Origin: an uncultured Oscillibacter sp. | GTDB taxonomy: Bacteria; Bacillota; Clostridia; Oscillospirales; Oscillospiraceae | Assembly: GCA_947577075.1 (NCBI GenBank) | Contig: CANPTW010000002.1 | Span: 94,884 to 158,883, forward strand | DNA length: 64,000 nucleotides | Direction of reading: 5' to 3' | In this document: piece by piece, positions 41,284-50,005 of the stretch | Numbering within the stretch: the first letter of the stretch is position 1 | Layout of the letters: the number at the start of each line of letters is the position of its first letter | Translations under genes and position numbers: made by a program | Notes under the pieces: generated by a model | What the model was told of the DNA's origin: nothing | Database searches by the model: none | Seen by the model: only the letters and a program-made list of their open reading frames with translations

Positions 41284-42158
41284 GCCCCAAAAAAATCATC
41301 CTGTGCCCCAACCCCAACCGGGACCAGGGCATGAAGGCCACCCGGGCCGCGGAGGACATCCTGCGGGAGATGGGCTTCCAGACGGTGGTCTGCTCTCCCT
41401 TCCGGGACCGGAAGGAGGGGGCCTTTGCCGGGTACGACGTGCTGCCCCTGCCCCAGGAGCTCCGGGGGGCGGACCTGCTGATCACCTTCGGCGGGGACGG
41501 GACCATCCTGCACCTGGCCAAGCTGGCGGCGCTGCACAAGATGCCGGTGCTGGGCGTGAACATGGGGGGCCTTGGCTTTGTGGCGGAGCTGGAGGCCGGG
41601 GAGCTGGAGCAGCTCCGGAGGCTGAAGGACTGGCAGTTCGAGCTGGAACAGCGGATGATGCTGGACGTGTCCGTCTTCCGGGACGGGCGGCAGATTTACA
41701 CGAATCTGGGGCTTAACGAGGCCGTGATCCGGGAGGGACCCATCTCCCACGTCATCCATCTGAAGATCTCCTCCGACGGGCGGCATCTGGCGGACGTCGC
41801 CGGGGACGGCGTGATCGTCGCCACGCCCACGGGGTCCACGGCCTATTCCCTCTCCGCCGGTGGGCCGGTGGTGGAGCCGGTGGCGCAGACGATGGTGCTC
41901 TGCCCCATCTGCATCCACAATATGCGCTTTTCCTCCTACGTCCTCAGCCCGGAGCACACGCTGACCGTGGAGCTGGAGCGGAACGGGCGGAAGCCGGTGT
42001 ACCTCTTCGTGGATGAGAGCCGGGCCTTCGCCCTGCGGTCGGACGACAAGGTGCAGATTCGCCGGTCCCGGTATGTGACGCGGCTGGTGCGGCTGACGGA
42101 GCGGAGCTTCTGCGAGATCTTCGCGCAAAAAATGCTTCCGGGAGGATTTGAGACATGA
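41280..42158 (+). CDS. nadK: NAD kinase
   Basis: This 292-aa enzyme phosphorylates NAD to NADP with ATP. It shows the GGDG motif in ITFGGDGTILHLAKL (about 68-82), LNEAVI with the conserved NE pair, and TPTGSTAYSLSAGGP (about 182-196). Overlaps of 4 bases on both sides (tlyA and argR) point to translational coupling within the OLE operon. Confidence 0.95.
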   Translation: MSPKKIILCPNPNRDQGMKATRAAEDILREMGFQTVVCSPFRDRKEGAFAGYDVLPLPQELRGADLLITFGGDGTILHLAKLAALHKMPVLGVNMGGLGFVAELEAGELEQLRRLKDWQFELEQRMMLDVSVFRDGRQIYTNLGLNEAVIREGPISHVIHLKISSDGRHLADVAGDGVIVATPTGSTAYSLSAGGPVVEPVAQTMVLCPICIHNMRFSSYVLSPEHTLTVELERNGRKPVYLFVDESRAFALRSDDKVQIRRSRYVTRLVRLTERSFCEIFAQKMLPGGFET

Positions 42159-42604
42159 AAAACGAACGGCAGACGGTCATCCTGGAGATTGTCTCCCAGG
42201 AGAACATCGAGACGCAGGAACAGCTTTTGACCCGCCTCCGGGCCAGGGGCATCCGCTGCACCCAGGCCACCATTTCCAGGGACATCAAGCAGCTCCACCT
42301 GATCAAGGAGCCCGCGGGGCAGGGGGTCTACAAATACGCAGTCTCCGAAAACCGGACGAAGCTGAACGTGGCGGAAAAGCTGCGGACGATTTTCCGGGAG
42401 TGCATCGTCAGCATCGACTGCGCCCAGAACATCGTGGTGGTCAAGACCATGCCGGGGCTGGCCAACGGGGCCTGCTCCGCCCTGGACAACATGAATATGA
42501 GCGACATTGTGGGGTCCCTGGCGGGGGACGACACGGCGCTGCTGGTTATGCGGAACGCCGAGGCGGCGGAGCTGCTGTGCCAGGAGATCAAGGACATGCT
42601 TTAA
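42155..42604 (+). CDS. argR: Arginine repressor / ArgR-AhrC
   Basis: This 149-aa protein has an N-terminal winged helix (about 1-70; CTQATISRDIKQLHL) and a C-terminal hexamerisation and arginine-binding domain ending in SLAGDDTALLVMRN with the Asp pair. It regulates arginine metabolism with arginine as corepressor. Its place between nadK and recN is conserved in Firmicutes and independent of its target genes, none of which lie in the window. Confidence 0.94.
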   Translation: MKNERQTVILEIVSQENIETQEQLLTRLRARGIRCTQATISRDIKQLHLIKEPAGQGVYKYAVSENRTKLNVAEKLRTIFRECIVSIDCAQNIVVVKTMPGLANGACSALDNMNMSDIVGSLAGDDTALLVMRNAEAAELLCQEIKDML

Positions 42605-42759
42605 TTTTCTGTTCCGCCTTTCGATTCTCCACCAGTCTGCGGACTGCTGGGTGCGCCCAAGGCGCACGGGTCAAGGAATTTTTGGGACGCCGCAGCGGCG
42701 GTGCCGCGGGGTGACGTGCTGCCGTCACAAAAGTGATGAAAATGGAGGAAGAGGCTGCT

Positions 42760-44442
42760 ATGCTGGAGCTTCTGCACATTGAAAATATTGCGGTCATCGA
42801 GGAGGCGGACATTCAGTTCCGCCCGGGCTTCAACGCCCTCACCGGCGAGACCGGCGCGGGCAAGTCCATCGTCATCGACGCCATGGGGGCCGTTCTGGGG
42901 GGGCGGACCTCCCGGGACCTGATCCGCACCGGGGCGGCCAAGGCCTTTGTCAGCGCGGAGTTTTCCGCCGTGCCGCCGGAGCTGCCGGGACTGGCGGAGA
43001 ACGGTCTTTCCCCCGACGAGGACGGGAATCTGCTTTTGCAGCGGGAGATCTCCGCAGAGGGGAAGAATGTCTGCCGGGTGAACGGGCGGCCCATCACCGT
43101 GGCCCAGCTCCGGCAGCTTGGCGGGGAGCTCTTGAACATCCACGGCCAGCACGACGGCGCCCAGCTCCTGGACGAGGAGCTCCACGGCGCCTATCTGGAC
43201 CGTTTCGGCCGGACGGAAGAGGCCCTGGGGGCCTACCGGGGGGCCTATGCCGTCCTCTCGGACCTCCGGGAGCGGATCCGGGCCCTGCAGATGGACGAGG
43301 CGGAAAAGGCCCGGCGGGTGGACAGCCTGCGCTTTCAGATCGGCGAGCTGGAGCGGGCGGAGCTCCGCCCCGGGGAGGAAGAGGAGCTGGAGGCGCGGCG
43401 GAACCTGCTGCGCAACGGCGAGAAGTACCTCTCGGCCCTGTCCGGGGCGGACTACTGCCTCTCCGGCGACGACGAGAGCGCCGGGGCGGTGAGCCAGCTC
43501 CGGGGCGCGGAGGAAGCCCTTTCCGGCGTGCGGAGCCTGAACGAGGAGCTGGAGGAGGCGTACCGGCGTCTGGAGGCCCTGCAGAGCGAGGCGTATGACC
43601 TGGCCGAGACCATCCGGGACCTGCGGAGCGGCTTTGCCTTTTCCCCGGAGGAGCTGGACGCGGCGGAGAGCCGGGCGGATCAGCTCTACCGGCTGAAGAA
43701 GAAGTATGGGCCCACGGTGGAGGAGATGCTTTCTTATTTGGAGCAGCGCCGGGCGGAGCTGGACGCCATTGAGACGGCGGACGACACGCGGATTCTTCTG
43801 GAAAAAAAGCTGGCCAAGGCGGAAAAAGCCGTCCGCGAGGCGGGGGAGGTCCTGACCGCGGCCCGGAAAAAAGCGGCGGCGGAGCTGGAGGAGCGCATCC
43901 AGAGGGAGCTTCGGGACCTGGACATGAACCGGGTCCGCTTCTCCATTGCCTTTGCGGAGAAGGAGCCCTCTCCCGACGGATGCGACGTGGTGCGCTTCCT
44001 GATGTCCGCCAACGCAGGGGAGGACCTGAAGCCCATCGCCAAAATTGCCTCCGGCGGCGAGCTGGCCCGGATTATGCTGGCGCTGAAAAACGTCCTGGCG
44101 GAGCAGGAGGCCGTGGGCACCCTGGTCTTCGACGAGGTGGATACCGGCGTCTCCGGCCGGGCGGCCCAGAAGGTGGCGGAGAAGCTGGCCCAGGTCAGCC
44201 GGCGGAAGCAGGTCCTCTGCGTCACCCACCTGCCCCAGCTGGCGGCCATGGCGGACACCCATTTCTCCGTTGAGAAGGGGGAGGAGAAGGGACGGACCTT
44301 TACCCATGTGGTCCGCCTGGACCGGGAGCGGCGGAAGGCGGAGCTGGCCCGCATTACCGGCGGCTCCCAGGTGACGGAGGCGCTGCTGAAAAGCGCGGGA
44401 GAGCTTCTGGACGCGGCGGAGATATACCGCGGGACATTATAA
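42760..44442 (+). CDS. recN: DNA repair ATPase RecN
   Basis: This 560-aa SMC-like protein acts at double-strand breaks. It has Walker A GETGAGKS (about 30-37), a long central coiled coil (about 150-360), the ABC signature in ASGGELARIMLALK, and Walker B in TLVFDEVDTG. The ATG at 42760 (MLELLHIENIAVI) follows GGAGGAAGAGG; an ATG nine codons earlier is less likely. It is the last gene of the dxs-recN run, after a 155-base gap. Confidence 0.95.
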   Translation: MLELLHIENIAVIEEADIQFRPGFNALTGETGAGKSIVIDAMGAVLGGRTSRDLIRTGAAKAFVSAEFSAVPPELPGLAENGLSPDEDGNLLLQREISAEGKNVCRVNGRPITVAQLRQLGGELLNIHGQHDGAQLLDEELHGAYLDRFGRTEEALGAYRGAYAVLSDLRERIRALQMDEAEKARRVDSLRFQIGELERAELRPGEEEELEARRNLLRNGEKYLSALSGADYCLSGDDESAGAVSQLRGAEEALSGVRSLNEELEEAYRRLEALQSEAYDLAETIRDLRSGFAFSPEELDAAESRADQLYRLKKKYGPTVEEMLSYLEQRRAELDAIETADDTRILLEKKLAKAEKAVREAGEVLTAARKKAAAELEERIQRELRDLDMNRVRFSIAFAEKEPSPDGCDVVRFLMSANAGEDLKPIAKIASGGELARIMLALKNVLAEQEAVGTLVFDEVDTGVSGRAAQKVAEKLAQVSRRKQVLCVTHLPQLAAMADTHFSVEKGEEKGRTFTHVVRLDRERRKAELARITGGSQVTEALLKSAGELLDAAEIYRGTL

Positions 44443-44487
44443 AGCGCATTACGAAAGACAATATAAAACAACTTGGGAGGGGACGCA

Positions 44488-45126
44488 ATGAAATCCAAGG
44501 CCGCTGTGAAGCGCATTATTGAAACGCTGAAGGGAATCTACCCCGACGGGCTTTGCTCGCTGCGCTATGAGAAGGACTATGAGCTCCTCTTCGCCGTGCG
44601 CCTTTCCGCCCAGTGCACGGACGCGCGGGTAAACCAGGTGACGCCCGCCCTGTTCGCCCGGTTTCCCAGCCTCCGGAGCTTTGCGGAGGCGGACCCGAAG
44701 GAGGTGGGGGAGTACATACATTCCTGCGGCTTTTACAATGGGAAAGCTCGGGACATGGTCCTCTGCGCCCAGCGGCTGCTCGACGAATTTGACGGGAAGG
44801 TCCCCGGCACAATGGAGGAGCTGACCAGCCTCCCCGGTGTGGGCCGGAAAACCGCTAACCTGATCCTGGGAGACGTCTTCGGCCAGCCCGCCTATGTCTG
44901 CGACACCCACTGCATCCGCATCACCGGGCGCCTGGGGCTTACCGACGGGTCCAGGGACCCTCTCCAGGTGGAGCGCCAGCTCCGGGAGGTCCTGCCGCCC
45001 AGGGAGTCCAATAACTTCTGCCACCGGATGGTTCTCTTTGGACGGGACACCTGCACCGCCCGGAGCCCGAAGTGCGGGGACTGCCTGCTGGCAGGGGACT
45101 GCGATACGGGCAAGGGCGGGAACTAA
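44488..45126 (+). CDS. nth: Endonuclease III
   Basis: This 212-aa DNA glycosylase/AP lyase removes oxidised pyrimidines. It has the helix-hairpin-helix LPGVGRKTANLIL with the catalytic Lys (about 115-127), the catalytic Asp in CDTHCIRI (about 139-146), and four Cys of the 4Fe-4S cluster (CTARSPKCGDCLLAGDC, C-x7-C-x2-C-x5-C spacing by eye). The ATG follows GGGAGGGG. It is close behind recN and may share its transcript. Confidence 0.95.
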   Translation: MKSKAAVKRIIETLKGIYPDGLCSLRYEKDYELLFAVRLSAQCTDARVNQVTPALFARFPSLRSFAEADPKEVGEYIHSCGFYNGKARDMVLCAQRLLDEFDGKVPGTMEELTSLPGVGRKTANLILGDVFGQPAYVCDTHCIRITGRLGLTDGSRDPLQVERQLREVLPPRESNNFCHRMVLFGRDTCTARSPKCGDCLLAGDCDTGKGGN

Positions 45127-45253
45127 GAGGCCGTATTCCCGGCGGCGGAATGCCGAAGGGGGCGGAAAAGCCTTGTTTGGAGCGGCTTTTTGGGGTTGCT
45201 CCGCTTTTTTCGCGGCCGGATTTTTTTGCGGGGCAGAAAATCCGCAAATGGCA

Positions 45254-45283
45254 TTGACAGGGGGGCCGCCAAACCCATATAAT
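45254..45283 (+). promoter_or_regulatory. Promoter upstream of the chemoreceptor gene
   Basis: A perfect TTGACA (45254-45259) and a perfect TATAAT (45278-45283), 18 bases apart. The transcription start would fall at the edge of the R3 repeat. Confidence 0.85.
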
Positions 45284-45289
45284 AGAAGT

Positions 45290-45441
45290 TGGAACAGTAC
45301 CGAAAAATAGTGAGAAGCCTTCAGGGGGCCCGGGCGCGCATGGCGGTCTTGCCGCTCTTGACGGGCGCGGCCCGTCTGCGTTCTCCGCCTTGCCCTGCGG
45401 TCTTCGTCTTTGCTTCTCATTATTTCCGGGAACCGCTCCAG
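45290..45441 (-). repeat. Intergenic repeat with inverted ends, group R3, copy 2
   Basis: The ends GGAACAGTACCGAAAAATAG and CTATTTCCGGGAACC-like repeat are imperfect inverted copies, each followed by TGAGAAGC. The centre shares CTTGACGGGCGC and CTCCGCCTTGCCCTGC with the reverse complement of copy 1 at 24430-24591. Confidence 0.75.
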
Positions 45442-45482
45442 AGGGTGACTTCAAATCCCCGGAGTGCCGGATAGGGGGAGAT

Positions 45483-45560
45483 TATTCCGTCAGGCAAGGC
45501 GCTTCGGCTGGGGAATCCCGGCGGATTTCAAGCCGAAGCGGCGCGGCATGGCGGGATCGG
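45483..45560 (-). repeat. Segment related to group R4
   Basis: CCGTCAGGCAAGGCGCTTCGGC followed by GCGGATTTCAAGCCGAAGC matches the reverse complement of the centre of the element at 36943-37104. The terminal inverted repeats of that element are not present here, so this is a partial or shared core. The first motif is quoted at 45488 onward. Confidence 0.65.
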
Positions 45561-45708
45561 CCGTCCGTCGGCGGTTTTGCCGCTTAGGGACAGCGCGCGC
45601 CCCTTGGGGAAAGGATGCCCCAAGGCAGGGGCTTGGGAGTTTGGAGTCCCTCCAGTTCCAAGGATTGAGCGTCCCCGTTCAGTCAAAAAAAGGTTGAGGT
45701 GAAGAGAG

Positions 45709-47673
45709 ATGAAGAGTATCCGCAAAAAAATCACGGTCTGCCTGATTGCGACGGTCCTGATCGCTTTGTTTGCAGTGGGAGCCTCCAGCATCGCCCTGAA
45801 CTACAGAAGCACCATCGCCACGGTGGAACAGATGATGAGTGAGACGGCTGTTTTGGCGGCGGAGCGCATTGAGCAGGAGATGAACGCGTACAAGAATGTG
45901 GCCATGGACACAGGCCGCATTTCCCAGCTGGCCAGTTCCGTTACCTCGGTGGAGGAAAAGCGGGCCATTATCGACGAGCGGGTCAGTCTCCATGGGTTCC
46001 AGAGGGGCAATGTGATCGGCCTGGACGGGATCAGCATTTTCGACGGAAAGGATTATTCCGACCGGGAGTATGTTCAGCAGGCCCTGGCGGGGAATGTCTT
46101 CGTCTCGGAACCCCTGGTCAGCAAGATCACCGGGGAGCTGTCCATCATGGTGGCCGCGCCCCTCTACTCCAACCGCGGGCTCATCGCGGGCGTGGTTTAC
46201 TTTGTGCCGCCGGAGACCTTTTTGAATGACATTGTCTCTTCCATTAAGATCGGAGAAAACTGCCGGTCCTATATGATCAATAAATCCGGCGATACGATCG
46301 CCGATATTACCTTGGATACCATTACGACGCAGAACGTTGAGCGGGAGGCCCAGAGCGATCCGTCGCTGAAAAGCCGGGCCGTGCTCCATGAAGCCATGCG
46401 CCGGGGAGAAAACGGCTTCGGGAGCATTCGCGCTTCCGACGGCCCCCGTTTCCTGGCCTACGCCCCCGTGGGCGGGACCGACGGCTGGAGCGTCGCCGTC
46501 GCCTCGCCAAAGGCGAACTTCCTGGCCGATACATATTTCGGCATGGTCATCAACATAGTGGTGATCCTGGTTTCCATCCTGGCCTCGATTGTGGTGGCCC
46601 TGAAGCTGTCCGGCAACATCAGCGTGCCCATGCAGGACTGCGCCAAACGGATGAAGCTGCTGGTGCAGGGGGACCTGGAATCTCCGGTTCCCGAGGTCAG
46701 GGGGCAGGATGAAACGGCGGAGCTGGCCCGCTCCACAGCGGAGATGGTGTCCGGCTTGAATACCATCATTCGCGACATCGGGTATTTGCTGAACGAGATG
46801 GCCAACCAGAATTTTGACATCCAGTCCTCCCACCGGGGGGCCTACGTGGGGGATTTCCAGAGCATTCTGCTGTCCATGCGCCACCTGAAGGTGGAGCTGA
46901 GCAATACGATGCGGCAGATTGACGCCTCTGCCGGCCAGGTGTCTTCCGCCAGCGGGCAGGTTTCCACCGGAGCCCAGACGCTGAGCCAGGGCTCCATGGA
47001 GCAGGCCAGCTCCGTGGAGGAGCTGGCGGCCACGATCAACGACATCTCTGCCAGCGCCCGGAAGACCGCCGCCGCCGCCGAGGAAGCGGGCCGCTTTGTG
47101 GGGCAGGCCGGGGGACAGCTGGGCGTCAGCGTGGAACATGTCAAGGGGCTGAACGCCGCCATGGAAAAGATATCCGGTTCCTCTGAGGAGATTTCCAAGA
47201 TTATCGCCACGATTGAAAATATCGCCTTCCAGACGAACATCCTGGCGCTGAACGCCGCGGTGGAAGCCGCCCGGGCGGGTTCCGCGGGCAAGGGCTTTGC
47301 AGTTGTGGCCGACGAGGTGCGGAACCTGGCCACCAAGTCCGACCAGGCGGCCAAGGCCACCAAGGAGCTGATCGAAAGCTCCATCACCGCCGTTGCCGAG
47401 GGCAGCCAGGCGGTGGAAAAGGTGACCGAATCTCTGGAGCAGACCAGCGTCTATGCCGGACATGTGACCACGCAGATGGATGTTGTGGTGGAGGCCGTGG
47501 CCAACCAGACTTCCGCCATCGCCCAGGTCACCGAGGGCATCGACCAGATTTCCTCCGTGGTGCAGACCAACAGCGCCACCGCCGAGGAGAGCGCCGCCGC
47601 CAGCGAGGAGCTCTCTGCCGAGGCCACCAGCTTGAAACAGCTGGTGGAGCAGTTTACGCTGGCCAAGGACTGA
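45709..47673 (+). CDS. Methyl-accepting chemotaxis protein with a dCache sensor
   Basis: This 654-aa receptor has an N-terminal transmembrane helix (about 7-29), an extracellular double-Cache domain (about 35-275; [19 protein letters not shown] is typical), a second helix (about 277-300) and a HAMP-like linker. A long methylation helix and signalling tip follow, with [23 protein letters not shown] (tip motif, first 20 within about 503-525). It binds small ligands outside the cell and controls CheA. The ligand is not evident. It is monocistronic with a long leader, and a terminator follows. No other chemotaxis genes are in the window. Confidence 0.94.
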   Translation: MKSIRKKITVCLIATVLIALFAVGASSIALNYRSTIATVEQMMSETAVLAAERIEQEMNAYKNVAMDTGRISQLASSVTSVEEKRAIIDERVSLHGFQRGNVIGLDGISIFDGKDYSDREYVQQALAGNVFVSEPLVSKITGELSIMVAAPLYSNRGLIAGVVYFVPPETFLNDIVSSIKIGENCRSYMINKSGDTIADITLDTITTQNVEREAQSDPSLKSRAVLHEAMRRGENGFGSIRASDGPRFLAYAPVGGTDGWSVAVASPKANFLADTYFGMVINIVVILVSILASIVVALKLSGNISVPMQDCAKRMKLLVQGDLESPVPEVRGQDETAELARSTAEMVSGLNTIIRDIGYLLNEMANQNFDIQSSHRGAYVGDFQSILLSMRHLKVELSNTMRQIDASAGQVSSASGQVSTGAQTLSQGSMEQASSVEELAATINDISASARKTAAAAEEAGRFVGQAGGQLGVSVEHVKGLNAAMEKISGSSEEISKIIATIENIAFQTNILALNAAVEAARAGSAGKGFAVVADEVRNLATKSDQAAKATKELIESSITAVAEGSQAVEKVTESLEQTSVYAGHVTTQMDVVVEAVANQTSAIAQVTEGIDQISSVVQTNSATAEESAAASEELSAEATSLKQLVEQFTLAKD

Positions 47674-47730
47674 CCTCCCGGCCCTGCGGGATGCGGGCGG
47701 GAACCCCTCCGGCGTTCCGTCCGCATCTTG

Positions 47731-47777
47731 AAACCGGCAGGAGACACGGCGTTTGATCTGTGGCTCCTGCCGGTTTT
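47731..47777 (+). terminator. Terminator after the chemoreceptor gene
   Basis: AAACCGGCAGGAG and CTCCTGCCGGTTT pair perfectly around a loop of about 20 bases, followed by T. Confidence 0.75.
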
Positions 47778-47812
47778 GCAGTGTTTGGGGATTGCGCTTT
47801 TTGCGGTTCCCT

Positions 47813-47841
47813 TTGACAAATCCGCCGGAATGTGGGATACT
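47813..47841 (+). promoter_or_regulatory. Promoter of the HAD phosphatase gene
   Basis: TTGACA (47813-47818) and GATACT (47836-47841) are 17 bases apart, giving a leader of about 160 nt that is GC-rich and self-complementary (for example GGCGCCGGTG near CCCCGGCGC). Confidence 0.75.
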
Positions 47842-48006
47842 GGAGCTGCGGCCGGAGACTGGCGGAACGGCGCCGGTGTAACCCCGGCGCTGGGGGCCGC
47901 GTATGCGGTCTTCTGCGGCTGACTTCACAGACATAACGCGGGGGCGCGCCGCGCCCCGGCTATATAACGCGGGCCTCTGTGCCCTTGAAGCGACAGGAGT
48001 GCATGT

Positions 48007-48783
48007 ATGGATCTACTGAAGAAGAAAAAGGGGTTTATCTGCGACATGGACGGCGTGATTTATCACGGCAACCAGCTCTTACCCGGCGTCAGGGAGTTTG
48101 TCCAGTGGCTGACGAAGGAGAAGAAGAATTATCTGTTTTTAACCAACTCAAGCCAGCATACCCCCAAGGAGCTGCAGCAGAAGCTGGCGCGGATGGGACT
48201 GGATGTGGACGAGTCCCACTTTTATACAAGCGCTCTGGCGACCGCCTGTTTCCTGGATACGCAGGCGCCGGGGTGCAGCGCCTATGTGGTGGGAGAGCAT
48301 GGAATCCTGAACGCGCTTTACGACAAGGGGATTCCCTATAACGACGTAAACCCCGACTATGTGGTCGTGGGCGAGTCCTCCGCCTACAATCTGGAGCAGA
48401 TCACAAAGGCCATCCGCCTGGTGAACGGCGGAGCGAAACTCATCGGCACCAATCCGGACCTGACGGCCCCGGCGGAGGCCGGGATTGTGCCGGCCTGCCG
48501 GGCTTTGATTGCGCCGATTGAGCTTGCCACGGACAAGAACGCCTACTTTGTGGGAAAGCCCAATCCCCTGATGATGCGGACTGGCCTGCGCATGCTGGGC
48601 GTCCACTCGGAAAACGCGGTGATGATCGGAGACCGCATGGACACCGATATCATTGCGGGCATCGAGACGGGCCTTGACACCGTTCTGGTGCTTTCCGGCG
48701 TGTCGACCCGGGAAACCTGTGAGCAGTATCCTTACCGTCCCCGGTTCATTCTGAACGGCGTGGGTGAAGTTCCCGAGAACTGA
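48007..48783 (+). CDS. HAD-IIA family phosphatase (NagD/AraL-like)
   Basis: This 258-aa member of the HAD superfamily has motif I FICDMDGVIYHG (catalytic DxD, about 11-22), motif II LTNSSQ (about 45-50), the C2-type cap in the middle, motif III with Lys in FVGKPNPLM, and motif IV IGDRMDTDI (about 205-213). Such enzymes dephosphorylate sugar phosphates or nucleotides with low specificity. The gene stands alone after its own promoter. The substrate cannot be predicted. Confidence 0.93.
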   Translation: MDLLKKKKGFICDMDGVIYHGNQLLPGVREFVQWLTKEKKNYLFLTNSSQHTPKELQQKLARMGLDVDESHFYTSALATACFLDTQAPGCSAYVVGEHGILNALYDKGIPYNDVNPDYVVVGESSAYNLEQITKAIRLVNGGAKLIGTNPDLTAPAEAGIVPACRALIAPIELATDKNAYFVGKPNPLMMRTGLRMLGVHSENAVMIGDRMDTDIIAGIETGLDTVLVLSGVSTRETCEQYPYRPRFILNGVGEVPEN

Positions 48784-49122
48784 TCCGCCGCCTTCTCCGG
48801 AGAAACCCCATACGCCCCAGCCGCCAGGACCGCCCGAATGAGGCGCGGCCCCGGCGGTTTTCCCGTTTCCGCCCACGCTGTGGCGGGGGCGGCTGGGGGC
48901 GGCCCTCCTGCTTCGCCTTTCCGGAGGGGGTTTCCTTCGGAGCCGGCGGACATTGGGCTTTCCGCACAGGAACTTTTTGGCAACCAGCCTCATATACTGG
49001 CTATGAAGACCGGCGGCGCGTTTACAGCCGGCGCAGTTGAAACGGGCTTCCGTTCAGCCTGGGGGGGCCGTATTGCGGCGGACCGCATGTGCGGCCTGCT
49101 GCGCCCGGCTTCACAGCGGACG

Positions 49123-49190
49123 CGCAGGCGCGTTGCGCCTCGGCGGACCCGGGGCCCGGTTGAAAAGAAGCAGGCCTTCTTTTCGGCTGC
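49123..49190 (-). repeat. Intergenic hairpin repeat, group R2, copy 2
   Basis: On the minus strand the stems follow the order of copy 1 at 7334: a GAAAAGAAG / CTTCTTTTC stem (complement at 49159-49187), a GGGCCC-type stem, then AGGCGC/GCGCCT (49126-49131 / 49135-49140). Spacing and order match; the sequence has diverged. Confidence 0.65.
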
Positions 49191-49247
49191 GCCGGCTGTA
49201 ACGCTGACGCACGGCAAGCTTGGCTTCGCGCCGGTTACCAGGGCGGG

Positions 49248-49290
49248 CCAAAGTTCTTTTTGCCCCTTTTCCCAACCGGAAAAGGGGGGA
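49248..49290 (-). repeat. Partial group R1 repeat
   Basis: On the minus strand a CCCCCTTTTCC / GGAAAAGGGG hairpin is followed by CAAAAAGAACTTT, the same arrangement as in R1 copies A and B. The TGAAGCGACGGCAACC end of the full copies is not recognisable here. Confidence 0.55.
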
Positions 49291-49303
49291 GGGAGGCAGC
49301 AGT

Positions 49304-49561
49304 ATGGATGAGAAAACCGCTAAGATGGCCGAACAGCTCCGCAAGAACCCGGCGGCGCTGAAAGCGCTGATGCAGTCCCGGGACGGACAGGCGCTGATGC
49401 AGATGCTGACCCAGGGCGACCAGGGGGCCGGACTTCAGCGGGCGGTGCAGTCCGCGGCGAAGGGCGACACCACGGCCATGGTCCAGATGATCAGCCGGAT
49501 CATGCAGAGCCCGGAGGGCGCCGGGGTGGTGGAGCGCATCAACAAGGCCGTTCAGAAATAA
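49304..49561 (+). CDS. Small helical unknown protein, first of a three-gene cluster
   Basis: This 85-aa protein is all-helical by composition, with a repeated ALM / MLM pattern (ALKALMQSRDGQALMQMLTQ) and no Cys or membrane segment. It starts at ATG 49304 after GGGAGG. The helix NPAALKALMQ resembles NPDAMSQIMQL in the next gene, suggesting common ancestry or assembly. I do not know the family. The three genes are 4-22 bases apart and probably form one operon. Confidence 0.65.
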   Translation: MDEKTAKMAEQLRKNPAALKALMQSRDGQALMQMLTQGDQGAGLQRAVQSAAKGDTTAMVQMISRIMQSPEGAGVVERINKAVQK

Positions 49562-49582
49562 TGTTGGGAGGGGTTGGTCCGT

Positions 49583-50002
49583 ATGGCGGAGTTTGATGAG
49601 AAGCTGAACAGCATACTGTCCAACCCGGACGCCATGTCCCAGATTATGCAGCTGGCCCAGTCCCTGGGCGGGGGGGCGCCGGGCTCTGGGGACCCGCCGC
49701 CCCAGACGGGGTGGGGATCTCAGCCGGCTCCGCAGCAGGCCGGCTGGAGCCAGCCGCCGCCCGGAGGGAGCGGGGGAGATCTGCTTTCCTCGCTGGCGGG
49801 GGGGCTGGACCCGAAGCTTCTCTCCCGGCTGCTGCCCCTGATCCAGGAGCTGGGGGGCCAGCGGGACTCCAACGCCCGTAATCTCCTCTATGCCCTGCGG
49901 CCTTATCTGAAAAGCGACCGGCAGGACAAGATTGAGCGGGCGCTTCAGCTGGCGCGGCTGTTCCATCTGGGGAAGAAATTCCTGTCGGGATGGGAGGGCT
50001 GA
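49583..50002 (+). CDS. Unknown protein with a Pro/Gln-rich linker, second of a three-gene cluster
   Basis: This 139-aa protein has a helical N-terminus (NSILSNPDAMSQIMQLAQSL), a disordered linker rich in Gly, Pro, Gln and Trp (about 29-66), and a helical C-terminus (about 70-135) containing LLSRLLPLIQELGGQ. The ATG at 49583 is preferred over a TTG nine bases earlier because of the spacing to GGGAGGGG. No motif is recognised. Related sequence and close spacing tie it to the genes on both sides. Confidence 0.65.
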   Translation: MAEFDEKLNSILSNPDAMSQIMQLAQSLGGGAPGSGDPPPQTGWGSQPAPQQAGWSQPPPGGSGGDLLSSLAGGLDPKLLSRLLPLIQELGGQRDSNARNLLYALRPYLKSDRQDKIERALQLARLFHLGKKFLSGWEG

Positions 50003-50005
50003 GGG

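Larger units (their letters stand above)
45127..45708. other. 582-bp interval holding a promoter and two repeats before the chemoreceptor gene
   Basis: No convincing gene is present. It holds a strong plus-strand promoter (45254-45283), an R3 repeat (45290-45441), an R4-derived segment (45483-45560), and a short stretch before the chemoreceptor start that may contain further RNA structure. The implied leader is about 420 nt. Confidence 0.6.
48784..49303. other. 520-bp gene-free interval with hairpin repeats
   Basis: No convincing gene is seen. The left half is GC-rich with local palindromes. The right half contains R2 (49123-49190) and R1-like (49248-49290) repeats, both in minus orientation. 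The leader of the three-gene cluster at 49304 runs through it. Confidence 0.5.
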
